DNA of 64,000 nucleotides, taken from the NCBI GenBank assembly GCA_020744425.1, contig JAGMUV010000026.1, positions 186,001 to 250,000 on the forward strand. Direction: 5' to 3'. The translations under genes and the position numbers were made by a program. This stretch comes from Dactylonectria macrodidyma. Taxonomy: Eukaryota > Ascomycota > Sordariomycetes > Hypocreales > Nectriaceae. Each line of letters begins with the position of its first letter. The stretch's first letter is position 1. The notes under the pieces are model-generated. The model did not search any database. It was given only the letters and a program-made list of their open reading frames with translations, and was not told where the DNA came from. Shown piece by piece: positions 32,820 through 42,765 of this stretch.

Positions 32820-35800
32820 AGTCATTATATAAGGTCCTGAAGGCAATGGATGAACGTTAGGAGCAGAGGGTAAGAGATTTAGCGGGCTATATATAGAGTG
32901 AGCCGAGACTGCGCGAGCTCGAGCTAAAGACCGTCTATGGCTTCTATAATAAGATGCATAATGAAAACACTATAGAGCTAACACACTGCATTATCTACTA
33001 TAAGCAGAAGGCATCTATTAACATCTCTGACTAAAAGTAGACAGTATTCGAGCCGTTATATTAGCAGGTAGAAACGCGCCTTATGCATTAGAATTAGGAA
33101 CATTTTATATATAGATAATGCTTCCCCTATGAAGGGCTGGACGGGTTCTCTGTCTGCTAAGACTGTAGTCATGTTTTAGAGGCGGCTAAGCTCCTGTATG
33201 CCTACTAAGTTAATAATCTCAGTCTTAAATGCATCTATAGATATCCAGCAGTACTGCGAGACTTGATTCTAATGGAAGAACGGCTTATTGGCTTATATAT
33301 ACCTTATAGTTAGATCATTAAGTTCCAGATTAATATCGAAAAGGCTACTAACAGCCGATATTATAAGTATAAGAAGGGCCATATTACCGTATTCCCTAAT
33401 AATATAGAGAACTTAGTATCGAAAGTGCTCCCACACCCTATAATGAATGAGCTGGAGAGGATCTACGTGTGCTTTGTAGTACTACGGAAGCTGGTGCCTA
33501 CTGATATTGCCTGGATGATATCAGTGCGCCCCCAGCGGCTGAAAGGCGCGCTTACCTAGCTAAAGCAGTATAATCCGTTATTCTGAGATATTTATATTAG
33601 TAAGGAGAACTTCCGGAATTAGGAGGACTGGTATTCTAATACCGAGGTGCTGCAAGCTATATTCAATAGTATAGTCCTATACGAGCTAAGCGCAGAAGAC
33701 CAAATCCAGACTGGATACTATGTGTCAGCCATTGAGCGTAGTCATGCAGAGCAGTCTATTCGTACGGTCAAAGAGGTGCTAGCTATGCTAAAAGACCGCG
33801 AAGACAATGCTATACGATAAGAGAACAAAAGCAACGCGAGACTAGGCGGCCTGTAGGGGCGCTATCTCTAGAGAGAGGAGCTAGATCTTCAGCATATAGA
33901 GGAAGAGCTAATCAAGATGGTTTTAATAGGGATATTAGGGCTTGATGAGATAGCGGACTACGGGCCTAAAGAACGGCTTCAGTGGGTCTAGGCCAGTCTA
34001 GACCAGACGGATGGTGGCCATCGGAGTAAGAAGCGCTAGCAGAGCGAGGGTAGAATCGGATACTTTACTAGTACTACAGAACCCTTTATTATTAACTAGC
34101 GGGGGGAGGAGTATGTTAATAGTAATGACCCCGATTTCTTTCTTAAGACCTTCCCTTGCCTCTTTCCGTAGGGCTGAGGAGGCCCTAAGTTGGCGGAGGA
34201 TGCCAGTGTCGGATTCACGGGCGTCTATAGTAGCTATGGCTAGGACTGTAACTTTACCCTATAGAATTAGGCGAGATTGGTGCTCTAGCGATATAGTATG
34301 TACTTACTAAGCTAGGAGATTAGATAGAATTGACTAGTAGTAGGCGGCCTTTTCGTAATGCACCCGGCCTTTCCCTTCCTTATATATAATATACTGGTCT
34401 GCTTAGAGAACCAGCGGATTAGCTATATTCACATGCAGAAGCGGTCCTTCGCTCAGGTAGAGCAGATCTTTTATGCGCTGACTATTAGCGAGATTAAGGC
34501 TGCGGAGGAAGAATACCGCCAGACTAGGATGACTACGAATGAGGACGTCTCCTTCCTGCTTTAAGAGCTTAGTGCCTTTAGGCATGGCCAGTATATATCG
34601 AATGAAGAGAGACTCGGTTACTGTCATAAGATTAACTCCCTCAGCTTACTACTAGGGATAAAGATAATTTAGTTTACGCTGAATCTAAACGACCTAACTA
34701 ACGAAGTAAATATGAAGCTAACTGCCTACCGGACTATGAGCGAAGAGCTGGCTAAGCAGCTAGTGGACTAGTTTTGTAAGCATATCAGTCGAGTATAGCA
34801 TGTAGTGCGAGATCCTATGAGCTCTGCTAAGTTTTTTGACCGCAAGATCTGTCTCTTCTTCTAACACTGCGTATGCGTAGGGGGGCCATCGATATTCGGC
34901 AAGATCTCTAGCTATTATAGCTGCGTCAAGACGAACGAAAGGGGGGCGGAGCACTTATACGGATTCTTATAGCTCGATACTAATATAGAAATGCCCACTA
35001 TCTTAAACGATATACAAGATGACGGGGCATACGTAGAGTAGGTATATCAATACTTTAATACTCTGGTGAGTGAGGTAAGCGTATTGCCTAGCTAGACGTA
35101 GTAGAGAGGGAAGAGCCGCTCACTTAGGCATAGTAGTATTATGACGAACGAAGGGCGAAACGATACTGACGGTAGGACAGCGTCTTCTGTAATATAAGCG
35201 ATATAGTGAATGATACTAATAAACTAGCCGATATATTCAAGAGCGAGGCGAACTGGGTAGCGTATCGTTACTAGATGCATAGCTATAGCGTAATATATAT
35301 TAAGTATAACTTCAAGGAAAAGGACCGGATAAGAAAGCAGTACTTATATCATTTCCGAGCTCCGTAGGCACTATGGGAACAGACTGAATTCACACTAAGC
35401 GGCCTACTATACGTTAAACGCAATCACAGCCGGATTAGCCAGTTTAATAAGGCCCTAGCAGTTGCCTTGCGGCATAACCATGACATTCGACTGCTCATTA
35501 TAGTTACGTTAAGCCTAGCTATAAGCTATTACGCTACAAATTACGCTACGAAGCTAGACACGCTATTATAGAAACAGGCAGCGCTTATAAAGATAGTATA
35601 GGAAAGGATATCGGCGGACGTTAAGGCCGAAGGCTAAGTAGCGTATAATGACGAAGCCCTAAGGGCTATGCAGGTAAATAATAAGGCTAGGCAATTCCTA
35701 GCCCGAATAGCAAACCAGATCTTCACTAGCAGGGAGCTATCCGCTGTAGAGGTATGCAGTAAGCTCTTCGGTCATCCTAATCACTACTCTAGCGTGGAGA

Positions 35801-36010
35801 GATAGCAGAGCATTCACCTTAATACGCTATACTAGGCGGTCTTTAGGAAGTAGCGGGGTCTATAAGACGTAGCCGGACTGGAGGCTTATCTATAAGCAGC
35901 CCTAGAGACGATTAATATAGCGCAGTCTAGTATGCATCTTCTACTGCTAGAGGCATACGCTGGGCGTAGGGCTTTATTAGAGGACCTCTGCTTCTATAAC
36001 TACCATGCGA
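32820..36010 (+). pseudogene. H3 RepHel, 5' part, RIP-like nonsense throughout
   Basis: Read in plus-strand frames, this follows the H1/H2 RepHel protein but with many stops. Examples are GHITVFPNNI then a stop then NLVSKVLPHP (about 33,372-33,440, compare H1 44,430-44,490), GLAVAL-type AVALRHNHDI (about 35,460) and FLARIANQIFTSRELS (about 35,695). Stops are mostly TAG at Gln or Trp positions, as C-to-T and G-to-A changes would cause. The frame is cut at 36,011 by the pogo insertion and resumes at 38,200. Confidence 0.8.
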
Positions 36011-36012
36011 TA

Positions 36013-38197
36013 CCCCTCCACCGATAAGACCCCTCTACCGATAAGCAAAAAAAAAGTTTCCCCATACAAACTGCTATTTTTCAACCCCCTCACAAAGAGT
36101 CACCAGAAATACGAAAAACAAGTTGGTTCCTCTCTTTCCGCTCGGAATCGAATGTATTTTAATATTTCCTTGGTTTTTTAACTGCGCGGCCTGCGCGGGT
36201 GCGTGTGACAGGCAACTCTTCCGCCTCCAAATTTGAACCCTCATCTTCTTCCACTCCTCCCACCTCGATCACTTCCTCAACAGCCTCTGTCTCTTCACCT
36301 GCTTGGTTTGGCTCTGAAATAGTGTCACCAGCCACTAGAGCCTCGGCTAGTGTCATGAACCTCCTGTTGGGATTCGGTATCGCCTTTCTCTTCTTGCCTC
36401 TGCTCAACCGCCCGACTTCCTCCTCTAAACTGGCTACTCTTGAGCTTAGCGAGGCGATCTTTGACTCTTGTGCTTCAAACCCTTTCGATATCACAGAATA
36501 CCGTCTTCTTGTTGAAGGAGTCTTATTCTTCCCCAGATCCCTGATATGACGGCTGGTCTTTGGCGTGTTATCAGAGTCGCGTTGCCCGTCGCTGAGGCCG
36601 TCTGATGTAGGCGTCGTTTCCTTCTTGTCTGGTTGAATCTCTGGATGTATGAGCGCTTTCCGTCGTGAAATCGGCCAGTTTCCAGTCACCCTCCAGCCCG
36701 AAAGGATGTTTTCTTTCGTCATGCCCACTTCCCTGGCTTTGGCATAGGCCTTGATGAAGTTGACCTTGTCCACCGGTGCAGAATCGGTCAGGCTTGTCAG
36801 CCTTTGGAGTTCTTTGCGATAGGCAGTCTTGGATGCATTGAATGGGCCATTGTCGAGTGGCTGTAGGCCATGGGAGCAGTGAGCCGGCAGGTAACAGCAA
36901 TACACGTTGTTCAAAAAGCACGTAGCCATCCACTCATCCTGGATTATGAGTCAGCGACATTTTTGATTCAGTAGGTTCGGAACAGGCAGATATGCACAGA
37001 TACATGGCTTCGATGACCATCTAATATGATAAGCCTCGCATCAGACTCATCTTCTGGTTGTGTTTGGGGTAGATAGACCTCTTTGAGCCACTCGACAGCG
37101 ATATGGTCGTCTGTCCAGCCGTTGTCGGACGTGATAAAATACCAGTCGGCCACCCCCCGGAGCTCATCGATAAACCACTGTTGCTGAAGCTCTTTACCTT
37201 TGAAGATAATCCCGGGCCTCAGAAGACGGCCAGTTGCAGTCGCGGCTTCGAGAAAACTAGTCCAAGTGCGGGACTGAGACCCTTTGAGGAAGGCCTTCCT
37301 CTTAGGATCGCTGCTGCCGATAACCAAGGAATCCAAGCCTAGTTTCGCAATTGGTTAGTTGATTTAATGAGAAAAAAGTCAAATACTCACCAAATCCGGC
37401 CATTATACCGCCCTCATCAACATTAACAGTGTTCTCAGGCTTGATCCAGCCATATTCTCTCTCCCGAATACTAAAGTGCCAATTGACCGCGATCGGGATA
37501 AAACAATTGAACCTCGACGCCTCCTGACGTTTTCCTATCTTCGTCTTTATGGACGGATGGCGTTTCATGAACCTTGCTAGCCAATGTACACCGATAGGCC
37601 GTTCCCTGCCTTGCTGTCGTAAGACGGCAGCGACGGTGGCGCGAACTTGACTGTGAGAAGGAGCATAGCCCAAGGCCTCTTGCCTTAGTATCCAGGCAAC
37701 TAATCTGGACTCATGAGACTTGGATAACAGCTGGGCAGGATGGGTGACCTCAGACTTTGGTGGTACACCTCTTAATCGGTCCGAAAGAGTCGGCTGAGGG
37801 ATGCCATGCTTCTGGGCGGATTGGGTCTGGGAGAGGCCGTTATCTGTGACATCCAATATTGCTTCAATAATGTCATCCTCTGCGTAAGACGCTCGAGGCA
37901 TTTTTCAAGGCGATTATGGAAGGCTGGTGTAGATAAAAATCCTACAAGCTTTGGGGAGGACTGTTCGTGGAGGAGGCATTGATAGAAATTTTGCAATAGT
38001 GCCATGCGGCCAAACCGCCTATATAACGTAAAAAAGAATAGCATAATACGAAACAGCATGAAACTCTCAATAAGACACAGCTTGTTTCATGTAAATAACT
38101 TCAATTTTGGCCAAGCACCGTATAAGTGAAATTGGGCATTTTGTATGGGGAAACTTTTTTTTTGCTTATCGGTGGAGGGGTCTTATCGGTAGAGGGG
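36013..38197 (-). mobile_element. Intact pogo-like transposon inserted in H3
   Basis: The ends carry an inverted repeat of about 60 bp (CCCCTCCACCGATAAGACCC on the left, one or two mismatches on the right, extending through an A9 run to CCCCATACAAA). TA is duplicated at 36,011-36,012 and 38,198-38,199. The 2185-bp element lacks the decay of the surrounding H3 sequence. Confidence 0.93.
36159..37901 (-). CDS. Pogo-type transposase, 541 aa, apparently intact
   Basis: Three exons: 37,901-37,391, 37,338-37,004 and 36,938-36,159. Intron 1 (52 nt; GTGAGT, CTAAC, CTAG) and intron 2 (65 nt; GTATCT to CCAG) restore one frame of 541 aa. A psq helix-turn-helix opens it (EDDIIEAILDVTDNGLS), followed by a CENP-B/Tc5-like domain (GVHWLARFMKRHPSI) and the DDE_1 core with NVDEGGIMAG, LIILDGHRSH and HGLQPLDNGPF. 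The C-terminus has a coiled-coil-like stretch, RGKKRKAIPNPNRRFMTL, and an acidic tail ending in basic residues. All catalytic acids are present. With near-identical TIRs this copy may be mobile. The relic at 7585-8790 is a close cousin. Confidence 0.92.
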
Positions 38198-38199
38198 TA

Positions 38200-40884
38200 C
38201 CGCATGGTATACTAGCGTGATTTAAGTGCGTCAGGTTAGGAAGCGGACGAACTTAGATAAGCTATAGTATTTCCCCTTCGACTAAGACCTTGTTAATGGA
38301 GAGGGATGGATCTAAGAGCCCCTGAAGGCAGGGGCGTAGTACGTCCTAGTGCTCACCGGCCCCCTTAACCACGACCTGGATAAGCTAGACCCAGGATATT
38401 ACTAATAGTAAGAGAGGTAAAGAGAGAGAGAAGGCTTGTTAGAGAGCTAATAGCATATAGAACCGCGGTAGTCCTCTTAGCACTCTTTATACCTTAGTAA
38501 CGCTTCACGCACCTAGACAAGCTCTACAGCTACCGCTATACATCTAGCGAGTACCCCTCAGTTAAAGATATGTAGTAAAAGCTGTCAGAAGCCATACCGG
38601 ACTGGGTAAAAGGGGTAGTTAATAATATTAAGCTTCTGCACAAAAGCGCCGAAGATGCTAAGAAAGACGCAGTATTATAGGCTAGCCGTAGCGAAGGTAA
38701 TAAAGAGAAAGAGCATGAGCTAATAGAGGAAGGAATAGCCTCTAGTACTTCATAGTGATTGCAGAACACGGACTTAAGGTATACATTCCATAACGCAGTA
38801 TATAACCTGCATAGCGATCAAGGGGTTGCTAAAGACTTCCCCATACTAGCAAGGCTGCTATAGGCGCTTAAGAGAGCCAGCTTCTCTAACTCTGAACCGG
38901 ACCCGTGGCGCGCAGATACGCAGTCCGAATATTAAGCGATAGTAAAAACGATAACGAAGCCCGAGATTGGTATAGTACGGGCGGCCTAGCTATAGCTCTA
39001 TAGAGCCAGAGTGCTAGCTATTAAAGGGGATAATGAAGTTAGCAAAGATAAGAATAGCGACGAGACTAGTTTTAGTCTTAGTAATAATCAGTATTTATTC
39101 CTACCTATCCCAGCGCCTAACCTAATCCCCACTCTAGCTTATACTTAGGTAGATATAGTATCTAGTAGTAGCTTCTTCTTAGTTAGGAATATAATAGGTA
39201 AGTAGTGAATGCTAAACTATATGCAGAAGATTGCCCTCAGCCTTATCTATAAGGCGATAGATAGAGCGGAGGAAGTGTTAGATATAGCTACTAATAATAA
39301 CGAAGGACACATAGTATAGGAGCAGCTACCTTAATATCTCCAATACATAGGCAGTAGTAGTAGTACTAGGAAGTCTTGGCTTATTAGGACTCTGAAAGAG
39401 GTATTTACAGTAAAAGGGTCGTCAAAATGTATTATTATAATAGCTACGTCCGGGACGGCGGTAGTAGGGATCGGTAGTAATACTATCCACTCTGCGCTAG
39501 GGCTAGCCTTTAAGGATTAAGACGGAGTGGCGATAGAAAGCCTACTATTTACGAACCTGGATAGGAGCTAGTAGCGTTAGAGAAAGCGTGATGTGCTTAT
39601 AGTCGATGAGGTAAGCATATTAGGACTTAAGACGCTCTATGAAGTAGACTATAAGCTGCGGGCGCTCTGCGGCTTCTTAGATAGGCCGTTCGGCGGGATA
39701 CCGGTAGTAGTCTTTACAGGCGACTTCCTCCAGTTCGGGCCAGTACTACAGAAGGGCCTGCTGAGCCGGGTTGACCCTAGTGATAATAGCAAGGGGCTAT
39801 AGAACCTCTTGGATCGTGCGATGTAATATTGATGGTAGCAGATCTAGGCTAAGACGATATAGGAGCTGTTTACTAATGTAGTGATCCTAGAGGAGTAGAA
39901 GAGGGCTGAGGGCAACGAAGAACTAATAGGGCTTTTAGAACGCATCCGGATAGGCTAATAGACGGCGGCCGACCTGGACAAGCTTAACTCACGATACATC
40001 CCTAATGAGAAGCTCGACTTTACGGGAGGCCGGCGCACTATTATCCCGCTCAACCGACACAGGTGGGACCTCACGCTCTATGCCGCCCTGGCCTTCGGCG
40101 AGGAGTATAGCAGGAAGGTGTCCCTATTTATGTCCGATTACTAGTAGAAAACCTGCGTGCCTAGCGAGGAAGAGATGGAGGCTGTAGTGCTGCTCGGAGA
40201 TGACGCGCAGCTCCCCATCCTAGGCATCTTTCCGTACGTCGAGGGCATGCCCGTCATTGTTAACTAGAACAAGTACCTGGGGCTGAAAGTAGTTAATAGA
40301 GTAGAGTTTACAGCCGCTAGCGTCGTTGCAGATAGAGAGGTAGAAGAATGGGTGATCCACGACCGGCTGTCCGTCTTCCTCGGGCCGCTAAGCGGCATCC
40401 TTCTCTAATCGCAGGATACGGAGGGGCTCGCGTTCCTGCACATACCTCCGCATACCCTTATGCTAGGGATAGAGACTATATAGCTTAATAAAGAAAAGCA
40501 CGGTAAATACGTCTATCCGCAATTTATAGCTAAGCAGGAGTTTAAGATAGGGCTAACGCATACGGGGCTGCTATACACACTAGGCTTTGCGCTTACTAAC
40601 TATAAAGCATAAAGTAAGACCCTAGAGAAGGTTCTGCTTAGGCTCTATAGGAGAAAAGGGATGAAGGGATACCTGAGTATAGAGAAGTGCGGTGTGCTTA
40701 GCTTATACGTGCAATTATTACGGTGTAAGCGGTTACGGGACATACGGCTTATACAGCCAATTCTAAGGGAGCACTTCGAATAGGCGCGGATGTATCCGGA
40801 GCTTATAGAAGGGGTCGATCGATTAAAAGAGCTAGTAAGACAGACGGTTGAGCGGTTTGAGGTCAGGCATGGGAAGCAAGGTTA
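38200..40884 (+). pseudogene. H3 RepHel, 3' (PIF1 helicase) part, RIP-like
   Basis: The frames continue the H1-like helicase. A damaged Walker A appears near 39,350 (GSSSSTRKS instead of GGEGGTGKS, Gly-to-Ser/Arg changes that fit G-to-A mutation). Walker B follows at about 39,600 (VDEVSILGLKTLY), then GGIPVVVFTGDFLQFGPV, and the last motif LSLYVQLLRCKRL near 40,700, ending at a TAG about 40,884. Many TAG/TAA codons interrupt it. The only long open stretch, 39,593-39,802, is a chance survivor within the helicase. Confidence 0.82.
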
Positions 40885-41026
40885 GGAGGCAATCTCCGTT
40901 TCGTTCACAGTAAAAACGGAGAGCGGAGCCAATCAGAAGCCATTTTATTAGCCAATCAGAAGGCAGATAACTTTGCAACCAATCAGAGGCCAGGGACGGG
41001 GGTGTGAAGGGTCGGGCGCGAATAAG

Positions 41027-41178
41027 ACAGGAGAGGCAAACCGGTCGCGGTTTGCGCAAAAGAGCCTTGAGGAACGAAGATGGAGAGGGTGGTTTTCATG
41101 GTACAGGAGAGGCAAACCGGTCGCGGTTTGCGCAAAAGAGCCTTGAGGAACGAAGATGGAGAGGGTGGTTTTCATGGT
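41027..41178 (+). repeat. Tandem 76-bp duplication at the H1 5' end
   Basis: Two identical 76-bp units (41,027-41,102 and 41,103-41,178) start ACAGGAGAGGCAAACCGG and each contain GCCTTGAGGAACGAAG (41,064-41,079 and 41,140-41,155). A related single unit lies at the outer side of H2 (63,605-63,552). Confidence 0.9.
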
Positions 41179-41549
41179 ACTTTTACAGCATTGATGGCCG
41201 CAAGTGTTATTCGTAAGGTTGTGTGGGGCCGTCTGTGGTGTCTTACACGTTGGTGAAGTCCAGGGTATCCTGGTGGCGCAGTTTGAAACGCTATGCCCTG
41301 CAACGTCATATACTATAAAAAGCAAAGATGGTATGAAAGGGCGGAGAAAATGAGGGGACGATGAGACAAGCATGATGAAATATTCCCAAAAAATTTATCA
41401 TAAAACAACCAGGAATATTCCTTCAAAAAAGACACATTCGATATCAATCAATCAGCACACTGCTACTTGCTGCTCATCGTTTCGCTTTTGACCCTTCAAG
41501 CACGCTCAGTGCGAAACGTTACACCGAGCACCTAAAGCTCCGGAACTAT

Positions 41550-42209
41550 ATGGCAACCTCCACTGTTTAAGTCGAGTTCATTTGCCAATTTGGCGCCAGA
41601 CAATTCACACACAACCACAGCATCGCCCGAAGTCTTGTCATCGAGGCGAATCGTGCTGGACGAGATGCTGAATACAACGAACGGTTCGCGCAGGCCATGA
41701 TGCCTCTTATGAAGGAGCATGAACCAGCATGTCGCAGTGCCTCGGGGGCTTTCTGTGAATGCTGCGGGCGGTTTGCGATAGACATCCTACAGAGTCTAAT
41801 ATCTATGTTGCACGGGGATAAACCTCGCATTGTAGTTTGGGTCACCTCCTTGTGTGGAAGCGGGCAGTGTGAGATCAAGATGAGATAGGAAATGCAATTA
41901 ATGATGCAGGAAATGCGGTAAGAGGATGAGATGCTTAGTAAGGTTTTGGGACGTACTGATTGCATGGAGGTCAAGCTGTGCAAGGTATGCGGCACGACTG
42001 TGGGAGTGAAGCGGTGCGATAGATGCCATGCAGTGGCATATTGCGGAAAAGACCATCAAAAGGCGGACTGGAAGGTTCATAAGAAGGCGTGTGTGCTGAG
42101 AGGATGTCAGCAGACAAGGAGAGTCTGGAAGGAGACGGGGACAACATCAGAGATTGTGGACGGAGTGAGGCAACAGACAAGTTGGGTTCACATTGTGGCT
42201 GATGAATAG
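41550..42209 (+). pseudogene. MYND zinc-finger passenger gene, three nonsense codons
   Basis: From ATG 41,550 to the TAG at 42,207-42,209 there is a single frame of 219 sense-or-stop codons. It is interrupted only by TAA (41,568-41,570), TAG (41,886-41,888) and TAA (41,919-41,921). It aligns end to end with the intact gene at 62,677-63,222: the N-terminus, KEHEPACRSASGAF (KEHEPACRAASNPF in the partner), and the C-terminal MYND finger CKVCGTTVGVKRCDRCHAV, AYCGKDHQKADWKVHKKAC. All three stops fit a C-to-T change at CpA. MYND fingers bind zinc and mediate protein contacts. The gene lies just inside the H1 5' end, ahead of RepHel and in the same direction. Confidence 0.85.
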
Positions 42210-42269
42210 GACAAGTTGCATTGTTATGTACTTTCCTGATGAGAATATGGCAGCAGACTACGATTTATG

Positions 42270-42668
42270 TTAGTTATTCCTTTTCCAGAATTTTTTTGGT
42301 GGGTTGACGGCTTCGATGTGGCCGGTTGGGCGAATCTGATGGTAAAGCGACAATTGAATCAAGGGCAGGCGCCGAAGGGAAGACGCTGAGGCTGAGGCAG
42401 GGAAAGATTGAGGTGACAGTGCTACCGGACTGCTCCGTGTTGAGACGGTGAGTGACGTAACGGCTCCCGAGCTACCTGATCTTGACAGCAGCTGTGTGTT
42501 GCGCGAAAAGGCAACGATGTGACCGTCCTCCTCAAAATCACGGCAGCTGTAACGGCTCCATGGAGGGACGCGGAGGAGAGCGCAGGGTTGTAGGTGGTTA
42601 AGGGGACTAGTAGTGGATCGCTTGGATACTGCAGGAAGCAATGTCGTATTAAGGAGCATAATCATCAT
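42270..42668 (-). pseudogene. Possible C-terminal tail of the passenger gene
   Basis: A minus-strand frame ends in a proline/serine-rich stretch and then PPKKFWKRNN, comparable with the basic end PPKKYADRE of the gene at 61,486-62,548. It lies in the same place and antiparallel orientation relative to MYND and RepHel as in H2. The globular part is missing. The similarity is short and could be coincidence. Confidence 0.3.
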
Positions 42669-42765
42669 CCCGAAGCGAAATCGTGTAACTAAAGAGATTC
42701 CGGCGCGGAAGCCTTGTGATCTACCGGTCGCCTGGAGTCATCGATGTCGAGAAGGCAGTAGCAGG

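Noticed and set aside
31000..40900. TAG-rich but otherwise protein-like frames, suggesting a stop-reassigned genetic code
   Set aside because: Neighbouring genes use TAG as a stop and clean RepHel homologues lie next to it; C-to-T/G-to-A decay explains the pattern.
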